The notes beneath the pieces are model-generated. The model saw only the letters and a list, made by a program, of their open reading frames with translations. It did not search any database and was not told where the DNA came from. This document shows, piece by piece, positions 34,858 to 46,240 of a stretch of DNA of 64,000 nt. Each line of letters begins with the position of its first letter. Within the stretch, counting starts at the first letter, position 1. The position numbers were made by a program, and so were the translations under genes. The stretch is from Takifugu bimaculatus (Eukaryota; Chordata; Actinopteri; Tetraodontiformes; Tetraodontidae): contig CP034986.1 in assembly GCA_004026145.2 (NCBI GenBank), forward strand, positions 13,751,804-13,815,803. The letters are read 5' to 3'.

Positions 34858-37089
34858 AGTAACACATTAAAAATATCAAACTGACAGCGAGTGAGGGTTA
34901 CGCAGAAAAATTGGATGGACGGTCACTTTGGTAATGGACAGATGTGTTTGTGGAGGACAGAATCCTAAACCTGGAGTTCTGTCTGTCGGTGAATCCGTTT
35001 CTCCCCAATGGGAATCACGAACTAACTGACAAAAAGGAGAAGGAAAAGGCAACATTTATTTATTGTAAATGGTGCTTTTTGCCCCCAACCCAAAATAGAT
35101 CATTTTCAAAGTTAGCTTGCATGAGCTAATGCTAACTGCTCGTATTGGCTTAACTCTGTTGTCGGCCGTGTGGGTTAGAGGAAGATTACAAACTGCACCA
35201 GTTTTGTCAGACGCTTGAAGCACCGGGAACGTTGATAAGAAGTAAATTCTGGAGTGTAAAAACACCGAAACCTGCCTGAAGACAGTCAGATCATCCGGAC
35301 GCTGGACGCACACAAACTGGGACCTCTGAGTGATTCAAAGGGAAAAAAAGGGCAGCTTCTGTCAAGCCTTTCATCAGCACCCCACCCACGGGCTCCCAGA
35401 GAAACAGCTGTACTGGAAATCACCCAGCAAATCAAAGCGGGCCCCCGTGTTTGCTTCAGAGGGGACGCAGGTGCCGCAAACGCAATCTGATCCCTGCCAG
35501 ACTTCATATCTGTAATAGACTGAAACAATAGACGCTCGCAGACAATAAAACGGCAGAATTATGTTTGTGCTCGTCACATCGCACCGGGCAGGGGAGGGGT
35601 AGGGGGGGAGAGCCTTTTTTCATATTTGAGGTCCAACTACTGAAGCCCTTCCAGACTCTGTGTTCTCCCGGGAGCCATTTTAGCTGCCGCGGTTTATTTA
35701 ACGGTGGTTTATTTAACCTAAACCTCATTTCATAGAGCCACAGATCAACTGACTTCGCCTCTCGCCGTAACCTTCAACGCCACACCTCGTCCCAAATTAG
35801 ACCTGCAGGGTGGATTCTAAACTGGCAAGGGCCTCAGCGTTCAGCGGAAAGTTAAAACGGGACTGGCACACGCACACAAAACCCTCGCTACCCATGTTTA
35901 CTGTAGAATCTGTACAGGTTGCCGAGCAACAAAAGAAACTTTGCCGTGCCAGCCTGCACTGCCCCCATTTCCCGACGAGGGAACCGCGGATGATGGAGAG
36001 CAGATAAATGCTCAGGTAGCGATAGGCGCACATGTATCCTGAGCCTTCGTAACCCCGGTGTGTTTATGGCACCCTCCCGGCTCCTTTTCTCCTGGTCCTT
36101 GGTCCTGGCAATTTAAAACTGCCCAAAAGAATTTTTAAAAAAACACACATTTGCAAAGCCTTGAGCCAATTCAATGCTTCAGGAATGAACGTTTCAAAAA
36201 CTTTGCTCGAAATTTTGAAATATTGATCGCTCGGCCGGCCCGCGGTTTAGTAAATTGGCTACGGAGCGGCGAGCGAGAGCGGCGTCACAATTAGTCGTGT
36301 GCGGAGGTGGACCCAGCTGCTGCAATCTGAACCGTACTTTGGGCAGCAGCTGGGACCACAGAGGGGGGAGAATATTGAAAGACTTCCATCAAGCCTTCAC
36401 CTATACAGCCAAAGGGTCCGACAACAAATAACCACTGTAGCTGCATCAATATCTGCCGAGTATTGATCGGTGACCACCTCTGGCTCTCTTGGGCAGAATA
36501 AACAAGCAACCCTGGCGCCGCTGCTGTTACCTGCAGGCTATTCTTGCGTCTATATCGGATTTTTTTTATCTAGCGGTCCGTTCTTGAAGAGAAAAGGAAC
36601 GCAAGTTATCCAAAAGGACGCACGACACATACTTGGCGTCTACCCTCCCCTCCCCCGTCACAATTATTCAACAGCTGACGGGGCCGAGCAGGTGACACAT
36701 GGCGTTGCGGTTAGCATGAGTGCACGCGTGGTTAAAAATACACTGACCCTGACACTGGCCCCAGTGCTCCTCGCATAGCAGAGATAGTCCTCAACCGCGT
36801 CGCCTCCATTCCAGTAAATGCCTGGTTTACACGCAACAGTCCGGAGGACACACTTGGACCCGGGAGGGGGGTTATTTCCAGATTTTAAAGGGGTAACCTT
36901 CAGCGTCAATATAGCATCAGTACAGGATGGTGGAGTCTCCTGTGGAACTCTTAAGCTAGAGCGCCTGACGACACAGCGAGCCGTCCGACAGCAAGATCCA
37001 AGCAAACAGGGCCCGGATTTCTCTCCAGAAACTGTGGAGTTTCGAGGGGATCAATGAGGCTCTTTTCTTCTGGTTGTCAGCCAGAAAGG

Positions 37090-37400
37090 AGGTTTCTGGT
37101 GGTGTTCTTCCCAGATCCTCCCCAACAGACGACTTCCTGAAAAGCCTCAAACTATCTGATGCTAAATTATTCAAGATTGTTAAAACCCCAAATATGGATA
37201 TGAATGAAACGCCTTCATTAGCTGGTCTGTAGCCCTTATAAGCACGTACCACTCGCCAGTGTCTGATAACGTACATTTTGTTTAATATGATGGTACTTTG
37301 ATTTGAAATCTCGCAGGGGTAAATTATACGTAAATACTGAAGTAATTCAAGGTCTGTGGAAACTTTCAAAGCCAGAAGATTCATATAATACCGAGAATTC
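37090..37400. promoter_or_regulatory. AT-rich island resembling a conserved non-coding element
   Basis: Contains GATGCTAAATTATTC, CATTAGCTGG, TTTGTTTAATATGATGG and GTAAATTATACGTAAATACTG. A 171-codon minus-strand open frame passes over it, but its translation shows no domain, so the frame is probably fortuitous. Confidence 0.2.
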
Positions 37401-39235
37401 ATGGAATATCGTAAAAATGGAGGTAGCTGCTGTGGGACCGTGCACGAGCAGGTGCAGAGACGGGGAAACACAATAGCTTATTGACCTCGGTGGTGACGGT
37501 GTCGGTGACTCAACATGAAGTAGTTCTTTATTTAAATTAGTCTCCCGGCAGCAGGCCTCGGATGGTTTGTTTGTACTTTTATCCCCTTTCCTCCGAGTTT
37601 TTGGCTCCGTGCTGGAACAGTGGGTGTACTTTAATACACTTTGAACTTAATGCACGTTTGGCCAATTTTGGTGTTGATTGATTTGTGTCGCTCTCGAGTG
37701 ACAAATAAAGTCAGGCGCCCTCCCAAATCCTGACGGGATACTGGAAAGATTTCCTGCAATGTTATCTTTTTTTTGTCTTACCGCAGCCACCTGCCCGCAC
37801 CCCTCTAACACACTCACGGTCACAGACATTAGCAGTTCTGCTAAAACGTCTTTTTACTGTCCAGCTGTCGTGGACCGTAAGGGGGGGGCAGCAGTAGCTG
37901 TCAGCTGTCAGCGCACGCTTGTAACAAAGTCCACCGTTAGGCTTGAATGTCGCTGGCAACACTAAAAAAAACACCAAATGACTCAAATTAAAGTCAGATT
38001 AATAGCATGAGATTCTTAAAGGCACCTAGTTAGCATATGTTAGCATAGTGTAACTAACACATTAAACCTACAGAACGTTACTGAAACAGGTTCAAAACCT
38101 TAGTCAGAGGTCTGAAATCAGGGGTCTCGGGGTGAACATAGCAGGAGGAATCCTGCATGTGGGACCACAGCGTAACACAACATGTGGCCACGTCACGACG
38201 GATCTACATTTTCTAAATTCAGCGACTGCTTTGTGAACGACACAGAGAAAACACAAAGCTAATTCGATGTAAACATGTTTGGAGCTCCAGTAGATTAAAA
38301 TCCTGGACACATTTGAAAATCCACCACATTAGGTCTCACACAGTTAGGACTGAAAATAAATGTCTGAAGTGAACCTACACGCTTGGTTTATGTACATCAT
38401 TGCAAACTCTGTGGAATAAACCAAACCCGCTTGGAGCGCGTGCGTGCACACGCTCAGGCGCCAGAGACTCTGGCACTGACTTCCACCGAGCGGGGCAGGT
38501 GCTGCAGGCCACCGTCCATCTGGTCCTGGAGGGTGGGACAGGTGCTACCTGTCAGCGTTAACAGTGAGAGACAGGGGCTGCTCGACTCGCGCGCTGTGAT
38601 TAAGAAGCCTCAGAATGCAACAATGAAAAGGAAAACACCATTATGAAAATCCTCTCATGCACGCACGCACGCGCACACGTCATGCTAATGCCTGAGAAAA
38701 CATCTAGTACAGATGTGCACATACCAGAATAAATCACCTAATTACATTTGTGCTGTCAGCCAGGCAGGTTTTAGAAAAAGAGGCTTGCTGAGTCCAACCG
38801 AACTGGTGCGGAACAGCAGAGCTCAACAAAACTGGACACAGAACTGCCAATCAGCAGAAAAGCCTGGCTCACACACACCTGTAGGCTGACCTCCGCGACC
38901 TTCAACCTGCCTTTGTTCATTTGTGCGGCACTTCTCCATTAAGGCGGCCGCTGACGTGGCAACCCGCGGCCCAAAAACAACGGCGGCGCTCGTCAGTGCC
39001 GCTAACCGATCTCACGCTGGATGAGCCTCACCCCGGAGAAACTGGCTCGGCCGAGCAGGAGAGAAACGGCGGCGCACGGCGAGTTCGCTTTACACGGCGT
39101 GCCGAAGCGCCGGGCGGGTTGGCAGCTGTCAGGCATTGTTTTGCCTGTTCAAGCTATTTTCCAGAAGTGCTTCAAAACTGCGCTCCAGTCAACACAAATG
39201 GCGCCGTGAATACATCAATGCCGCTCGCCTGCCAG

Positions 39236-39256
39236 ACGTTCCGCGGAAAGGCATCA
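39236..39256. repeat. Member A of a 21-bp direct repeat pair
   Basis: Identical over 21 bp to 40653-40673, centred on the 10-bp palindrome TTCCGCGGAA. A 13-bp GACTCGCGCAGGG follows at 39262-39274 and also recurs at 40501-40513. Confidence 0.9.
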
Positions 39257-39752
39257 TCTCTGACTCGCGCAGGGGCGCTCAATCTATCTTTCCAAGGACT
39301 GAAACAGACACAGCGCTATCAGTGAGCATCTCTGCTCGGCATCCATCAGCAAGCTGCCGTTCGCTTACCGCCAGCGAGCGGCGGGTGACAGCGAGCGGCG
39401 CTTCCCCTTTTATTTTTGTGCGGCAGGCAGCGGCGTAGCAATTTGCCTCTGATTGTTTCCCATTTTCCCCTCAGTGAGTTCAAGCTTGGACGGAGGATGG
39501 ATGGTTAAATGGAGCGCACGCACAAAGATTCACACACAAACGCAGAGGAGCTCGCCGAGCGCGCACACACGCAAGCAGAGGCAGAGCGGCGTGAGGCCAT
39601 TTTTCATAGTTATTATGAGCGGGCCGGGGAGCGGAGCGCTAACACCGCTGACCTCCACAGCGGGTCCCCATTAGTGACGGAACGAGTGTGTGTCTGAATG
39701 TGGCTGCTTGTTGTTTGCTGCAGATGTGTATTTGCACATCAGAAATTGTTGT

Positions 39753-39784
39753 AGGAAGTGACCTCTAGTTAAAGGTCACTTCCT
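39753..39784. promoter_or_regulatory. Perfect 12-bp inverted repeat containing an ER8-type nuclear-receptor element
   Basis: AGGAAGTGACCT (39753-39764), an 8-nt spacer, and AGGTCACTTCCT (39773-39784) are exact reverse complements. Inside, TGACCT and AGGTCA are two consensus nuclear-receptor half-sites in everted orientation with an 8-nt spacer (ER8), an arrangement known to bind some RXR heterodimers. The outer GGAAGTG/CACTTCC words also resemble ETS sites. Function is inferred, the symmetry is seen directly. Confidence 0.4.
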
Positions 39785-40297
39785 GTTGCGTCTGGAGTTT
39801 AGTTCAATGCCAAGTTGCGTATTCAATGAGTGAGGTGATTGAACCGCGGGTACTTTTTATCTGTGAATAACTGGTGAAGATTTTTACATATTTTCAGTAG
39901 CATGAATGGAGATAAAGCTTGCAGCTCTGCCAGTCTCGGGCTTCTTTACAAGACTAATCCACCTATTAATTCATGATAGAGCCAGTAATTCCTGATCAGA
40001 GGATTAAATTGAAGCATCTAACGCCTGTATCAAACAGGAACAAAAGTTGGTTAGCCATCAAGGCTTTGGGTGGACAAAAGTGCTCACATTGTGGGCTAAA
40101 TATAAGCCATGACCCCCACCCTCCCCCCATCCTTACTTACCGATCAGTGCAATAATAATAGCCATTGAAAGAATTGTTAGCATGTCTGTTCAATGAAACA
40201 GGAAGCTCTTCAGGTCTGTTGTGTTGCGGGAGCAGGCTTTGTTGTCCTGATAAACACAAACACGAGATGCCAGGAGTTTTAAATGATGCCATATGGG

Positions 40298-40300
<3 letters not shown>

Positions 40301-40330
<30 letters not shown>
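40301..40330. repeat. (GT)n microsatellite
   Basis: Fifteen pure GT units. Confidence 0.97.
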
Positions 40331-40332
<2 letters not shown>

Positions 40333-42577
40333 ACAGTCCCAGCAGCCTTCCCAGTAAGAGTCTTTCAAGTCGACAGCCAAATAAAGTTAAAGGCGGTTAG
40401 ATAGCGAGAGCGGCACTCTGCCAGAGGTCACACTGCTTTGGACGATTATCTGACTGTTTCTCTTCTCCCGCTTTTCAGCTAAACCACCTTAAAAGGAGAC
40501 GACTCGCGCAGGGATTATTTATCCAGCAGACGCCATGGAAACGGTGCTTTTGGTTGGATTAATGACACCTCAGAACAAACGAATGGCCCCATTTTTGCCT
40601 TTCTGGTCCTAATAAAGACGAATCTGCGCTCAAGTCGTGGCGGCAGAGTTCAACGTTCCGCGGAAAGGCATCAAACAGAGAGAGAGGTGAGAGGGAGCCA
40701 ATCAGAAACTCATTTATCCCAATCAGCAGAAAAAACAACTTAGGATCCTTGATTTTAAACCAAAAATCTTCTTCTTCTATACAGCTCAGATCCTGGAACC
40801 CTGTGCAGGTCCATACTGTTAGGATGTCATAAGTACATCAAGTACAATGATTGACTTTATCCTTCAGGGTGCTGCTAAATCAACCACCCGTCCCCTCATA
40901 CATAATGTAGGCCCGAGTCAAACCGCGCGCCATCGGGTTGTATAAAATAATACTAAAAATGTTGTCACGTGTGATAGAAATCACGGTGGAGGTGTTAAAC
41001 ATCACCTCATCTCCTCAGACAGCGCCAGGAAGAGTAATAACCAGTTACAAACACAGCGAGCCTGAGAGTGTGTGTGTGGCGTATATCACAGCAGCCAAAC
41101 GCGTCCCATTGTTCTACAGAATAATGAGCGCTGGCAGACCAAACATTTTATGCATCACCATTGGAAATGAGACATCTTCGAAGACAGCAGAGCTAAAAAA
41201 AAAACTAAAAAAAAAACCTCCCAAGGGTATGTGCAAACACACATGTACACCTACGCACACACCCCAGGAGATGATGCAGGCAAGTGCTCACTGTTCTGTT
41301 CCATCTATAAATTCCTGAGCTGTGAACGCTCCCGCCGTGCTATTTGCCGCCATCCATCATGTCCACAACCCCGGTGTCCCTCACCCTGCGTCCTCCAGCT
41401 TTAACCCAAGAGAGGTTTGAGATGCATGGAGCCCGACTCTGGTGTCCACTTTAGTTAATAAAAAATAAGACATTTGCCTGAAGTGAATCAATTAGCTCGC
41501 TTGAATGGCTTTAAGCAGAACCCCATGTTGGATTAAAAAAACCGTTTCTTTTTTTTTATCTGAACGGAGTGGAGAGCAATCCCAGCAGCAGATCTCCGCC
41601 GTCACACATTAACGTCACGGCTGTGATGTCACGCTACTTTAAGCAGACGATGCTCCAGTTCTTGTAGGTCCTGACACTTTCTGTGCCGACCAGACCTGAA
41701 GGTTCATGGAAGGTCAACGCTGCCGCTCAGCATCTCTCTGGACTTTTTGAGATCTTATCTGCTGCTCTGACCCATCCCAAAAGCTATAATAATGTCAAAC
41801 TTGGCTGAAAGTTTCTCTGCATATTCTGGAGCTGCCATCCCACTCGAATTCCAGGCGGTGCGTTCGGAGAAAGAGGTGAGAGTAAACACTGGGAACAAGA
41901 ACGCTGGCAGAAAAACATTTCTGTTTGTGTGAAACTTGAACCTGCGCTGATCAGAATCCACACGCACGCAGCAAATATAGACACACAAACACGCCCACAG
42001 CGCCTCTCAAAGGGAAAAGATAAAGATGGGTGTAAGAATATCACTGTCCAAAGAGCCTTCGGGGTTTTTTTGAAGGAAAAAGGCTCCAAACTTTTCTCCC
42101 TGAAACAGTCCGTTCTGACTGGACTGGATGGAGTCCCTAACTCTGCTGTCAAAGTTGCTGAGTCACATTTGCCTCACCCGACCATCCTGCTGACTGTCCC
42201 GAACAGCTCTGTTGACAAATTGATATCTGATCTGTGCTACAACTGGCCGGGGCCCAGACTATTCTTGTGTTTGGGGGCCGCCACTGCCAACGGCAAACAG
42301 CTGAGGGATTAGCTGCGGGATCTCCGAGGCTGGAATCACATTGTTCATTTACGGGGCGAGGCGAGCACTGAAACTGACTAATGGAGCAAAAGTGGGAATT
42401 GTGCACGAGGTTAGAGTCAAAGGTTTTAAGCAAAGTGGGGGGGGGGGGCGAGTGTGTGCGAATGTGCTCAAAAATACGCACATTACAACTCTGTGTTGTC
42501 TGCATATGTTACGTCCACAGAGGCCAGCTGAGTACTGGAATGTAATGGAAGTGGCAGCAGAGCTATTCTGGGTGCTT

Positions 42578-42580
<3 letters not shown>
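40331..42580. other. Non-coding stretch, no gene recognised
   Basis: Contains member B of the 21-bp direct repeat pair at 40653-40673, an A-rich stretch at about 41195-41220 and overlapping open frames without domains. Nothing else stands out. Confidence 0.55.
40653..40673. repeat. Member B of a 21-bp direct repeat pair
   Basis: Exact copy of 39236-39256, 1.4 kb away. The partner 13-bp word GACTCGCGCAGGG lies at 40501-40513, upstream rather than downstream of it. Confidence 0.9.
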
Positions 42581-42615
<35 letters not shown>

Positions 42616-42638
42616 TGTGTGGGTGTGTGTGTGTGTGT
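42581..42638. repeat. (GT)n microsatellite with GGGT interruptions
   Basis: About 29 GT-type units with two GGGT interruptions. Confidence 0.97.
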
Positions 42639-45382
42639 AAGAGAGAGACAGAGGATCTTGATACAGATTCCAGCAAATGCTAGCATGCCAAATGGCCAGT
42701 CCTCTCTCCACTGTGTGCCACGGTTCTGTTTGCGCTTCAGTTGTGCTCAGTTCCTTGTTTGGAGCCGTGGAATATCGATATTCCTTGCTCCGGTTTTGGG
42801 GAAATCTCAGCAACCTCCACAAGGCTCCAAATATACCCTGAAGTATTTTCCAGCTCAGTCTTTCCCGTCACCCTGTCGTGAGCGTCCCCCACACTGTGTC
42901 CTGTCTGTCAGGAGGAAATCTCAGCCTTGAGCAATGTGCCACATCATCCCCGTCCAAAGAATCTCCGGGACAGACCCAGACGCCTTCGGAGGAGGAGGAA
43001 GCAGACCCGAGATGCATCAAAAGCGCACACGTCAGCCCTCAAAGAGGGATTTTGTCGGCAAAGATACCAAGATGACTCACAACATCGCTCTGCCTTTCAA
43101 GACAGGAAAACATTCTGCAGGAACACCAAAAAGAAAAACGAAACCATTAAAAATGCATCAAGAATTCCCTTTACAAGGGTTCCACCTGTATCAACAAACC
43201 CTGGTAGCTGCAGATGAAATTAGAAATCTGCACCAGGCATCAAAATAAATGTATATCAGCACTTTACTGCTAAATATAGACATTCCACCCTCTAAATATT
43301 GGTTTCAGCTCAATTCCGGAGACTTTTCAGAAAGCGAGATAGTGCTCTGACAGACACGGCAGCGGAAGGCTCTATTCTTCCTGACACGGGAGCAAGAGAG
43401 GCATCGATTGGCGAGTCGGAGCAAACACGGGCCCTACATTTACGAGACCTTGACCAGGGTCCTGCGTTCATGACAGGCAATTCCATTACTCAGAGTCAGG
43501 GCGATAGGTCGAGAACTGATCAATACCCAGAGGATGCGGAGGCAGAGCCGGATAAAAGGGACTCCGCGAGTCGCTTTGCTCGGTTTGACCCTCCTGCAAG
43601 ACACAATTTCAGAGAAACTCGGGTTCCCACTGGCAGACTGGTTGAGACTAGTAAGATGGAAAACCACGTAAATATCTGAAGTCTGATCCATTTCAAAGCA
43701 TTTTGTCTCCCTCTGTCTCAGCGCAAGAAGCTTTGAGTAATCACAACAAAGCTATGATTCCACTCTTCAGTCAGCCTGTCAATCACAGCAACCAGCCTCA
43801 CACGCCCAGTCCCAGCTCTGGCCTCTGTTCTGCTGCACTGCCAGCAGGCGTTTCAAGCTCTGCCCGGCTGCACAGCTTCACAAACCTAAACATCTCCCCA
43901 ACCAGCAATTATCATCAAAAAATGGGGATTTTGTTTATGCGGGTACACACTGTTTGTTGTTTAGTGTCTTATAAGCCCATGAGGGCTGCGTGCACGCCGA
44001 GACAGCTAAATAAATGTTTGTTCATTCAAGACTGAAACCAGGCTGTCCACTTTGCAACAATCCCACCGGACTTGATGGGATGGGGGCTTCGGATTTAATG
44101 CATCGCCTCCTGGACCTTCCTGCGGACTGGCTCGTTCCCGTGTTCGACCATATGAATGCGTCCTGTTCCGAACTGGTTCGCGCAGGCGCGACCGTGCTCA
44201 GAACCGACCTCTGCTGACGCGCAGACGAGCGTTTACGTTTGAAATGTCAGCTTCAGAGTTCCATCTCATCTGACGAAATGTTGCGTCAGGCTTTCCACAC
44301 CATCGCAAGAATCTCAAGCAGAAAAAAAGTAATAATTATTTCTAAAATAAAAAAGAAAAATAGAGACTGTTCCTTTCAGACGTGCCCGAGGTGCTTTAAA
44401 CTCTCCGTACAACCGTGCAAAATATGAACAAGAAGCTTTTTTTGTTTAGCTTTTCATTGAGCTGACTGCTGAACTGAATGAAGACTCAATGATGCATAGA
44501 ATTGGGCCCCTAAAACACTCCCAGGCCCCTTTGTTTTGTCTCTTAACCCCCGCTAGCCTGTGCACATTTTCACCCTCTGCGCCCCTCATCTTTGGAGGAT
44601 TAGAATAAGGGCCATTACCCTCTGCAGGGGCCACTCCTGCAGCCAAGACAGACGAGTAGAACGCTGACTTTTCCCTCCATTTGCACCCACACAAGTGTCA
44701 CAAAAGCGCACTTGTCTTTAGTTTACTCTGGTTCGCAACGTTTTCCTGCGCCTGCAGATAAATGTGGTTCTCACAGCTTACGGCTCCGCTCCCGAGACCC
44801 CTGGCAATGCATGACACCGCACATCCATAAAAGAATCAAAGGTCCCTTTGTTGTCGATGGGTGACAAAACTTCCCACATTCTGAAGATTTGTATTCGTCG
44901 CCGACACCAAAACCTCCCGCTGTTTCTGCCTTCCCTGGAAGTCATCTAAATTTATCCAGAAGTCAGGACAAGATGAAAAGAGGAGTGAAAGAGGGCATCT
45001 TTTGTCCAGAACAGGCTCTAATCCTCAACGACATCACAATTTTCCTGGGAAAATTCGGACCCGAGTCAGTGGGACGGCTTTTGAGAAGAGGGGGCGCGTG
45101 CTGTTGTTGCCGCAGGCGCCCGGCTGAAATTCCGGCCTTGAAGACCAAAACAATGGGGAGGAAGAGAAAGTGGTTTGTGGGCACCAGCGCGGCGTTACGA
45201 GGGTTCCGAAGCGAGAGGAGGGGTTCTCAGACATTCACAGAAACAATCTTCCTCCGCCTCACTTTGTCTCGCCCGAACAATCTCTCATTCTGCTCCCGTG
45301 GGTCATTTGCTCTAATCTGGATTCCCGCTGTCTTCTTCATTACTGACAGCGCATCAATCAGCGTTAAACACTTTCACGGCGG

Positions 45383-45384
<2 letters not shown>
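42639..45384. other. Non-coding stretch, no gene recognised
   Basis: Overlapping open frames at 42.9-43.7 kb and elsewhere have no domain signature. One island is noted separately at 44440-44660. Nothing else stands out. Confidence 0.55.
44440..44660. promoter_or_regulatory. Island resembling a conserved non-coding element
   Basis: Contains TTTAGCTTTTCATTGAGC, ACTCAATGATGCATAG, CCTTTGTTTTGTC (SOX/TCF-like) and AGGATTAGAATAAGGG (TAATCC-type on the minus strand). Complex sequence with no repeats. Texture-based. Confidence 0.2.

Positions 45385-45449
<65 letters not shown>
45385..45449. repeat. (GT)n microsatellite
   Basis: About 32 pure GT units. It is the source of the Val-Cys run in the 198-codon open frame that crosses it. 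Confidence 0.97.
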
Positions 45450-45452
<3 letters not shown>

Positions 45453-45499
45453 AGCAGCCTGGGGTTCCCTGACCACATGACTTAATCCCTTAAAAATGT

Positions 45500-45600
45500 C
45501 CCGATTGCTGCGGATGCGTTACGCTGCTCTGCGAGGCGGGATAGCGCCACGAATCAAGCCGGGGATTAGCATATATTTCAATTGCCCTTTTGTTTGAAAC
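45500..45600. promoter_or_regulatory. Small island with a homeodomain-type core
   Basis: GGGATTAGCATATATTTCAATTGCCC (about 45562-45587) includes a GGATTAG word, a TAATCC site on the minus strand for Otx/Pitx-type homeodomains, beside CAATTG. Texture-based. Confidence 0.18.
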
Positions 45601-45800
45601 ACGTCGGGTGAAGGCGAGGCTAACTCTGCTTCCCTCATGTCAACACTCGCTCTCTTCTGTTTGACGAAATGCTTCACAAAACATTGAAAACCTTCCGCCT
45701 CGGTGCCGGTGGAAGGGCCAGGACTCGTCACACCTGCTTTACCCTCGCTGGACGACCAGAGACCCCAAGCTACTCAAACTGGCTCAATATGCTGCGTGAA

Positions 45801-45836
45801 CGTGCACGTTCTAACTTCAGTGTTAGAACGTGCACG
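45801..45836. other. Perfect 15-bp inverted repeat (hairpin or cruciform)
   Basis: CGTGCACGTTCTAAC (45801-45815), a 6-nt loop TTCAGT, and GTTAGAACGTGCACG (45822-45836) are exact complements. The left arm with its flanks (AACGTGCACGTT, 45799-45810) is itself a 12-bp palindrome. No T run follows and this is not a bacterial terminator. Confidence 0.9.
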
Positions 45837-46079
45837 GCCAGACATGATTCTGAGGAGGGTCATGCAACCTGATGCATCAGACATAGATTTGAAGCGGACT
45901 CGCTCCCGTAGGCCCATTGTGGCAAGTTGTCATGGTGATTTCCAAGCCTGACGTTTGGGTGAGACACATTATCGCTGCGTTTCCGACACTTCCTGTGCTG
46001 GCGAGGAGCAGCGCAGATGTCGATGGCGCCTTCGCTTCAGCGGGAAAGACCAACTTTGATGGAAATTAACAGGAATGTT

Positions 46080-46240
46080 TAGCGATTCATTCCAGTCAAT
46101 TTTGTCACCATAAAAATAATCAGCGCAGGTGAAAGCAGGTGTCTGCTATACCTCAGCAGGTATTAATTATGGGATGGCAGGTGTTTGTTCCTCGGTGACG
46201 GCCAGCAGGCGGCATATCTGACATTCATGGATATGCTGGG
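46080..46240 (+). promoter_or_regulatory. E-box-rich island with a CTCF-like motif
   Basis: Three CAGGTG E-boxes (in CGCAGGTGAAAGCAGGTGTC and GGCAGGTGTTTG) surround CAGGTATTAATTATGGG. CCAGCAGGCGGCAT at 46202-46215 matches the CTCF consensus at 12 of 14 positions on the plus strand, failing at the K position and the last S. Occupancy is unknown. Confidence 0.28.

Larger units (their letters stand above)
34863..40300. other. Non-coding stretch, no gene recognised
   Basis: The stretch holds a 12-bp direct repeat GGTTTATTTAAC (35691-35702 and 35706-35717), an AT-rich island (37090-37400), a GC-rich block at about 38.9-39.7 kb, a perfect 12-bp inverted repeat (39753-39784) and one member of a repeated pair (39236-39256). 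Open frames overlap on both strands with no domain. Confidence 0.55.

Noticed and set aside
34299..34862. 187-codon plus-strand open frame
   Set aside because: It coincides almost base for base with the solo LTR. The LTR happens to be open in this frame, and no protein domain is visible.
36956..37471. 171-codon minus-strand open frame
   Set aside because: AT-rich with no domain, codon pattern or splice context. Better explained as a chance frame over an AT-rich island.
44889..45485. 198-codon plus-strand open frame
   Set aside because: Its C-terminal part is the Val-Cys translation of a (GT)n microsatellite, and the rest has no domain and overlaps other frames.
45801..45836. Reading the 15-bp hairpin as a transcription terminator
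   Set aside because: There is no U-tract, no upstream gene, and intrinsic terminators of this type are not used in vertebrate nuclear genes.
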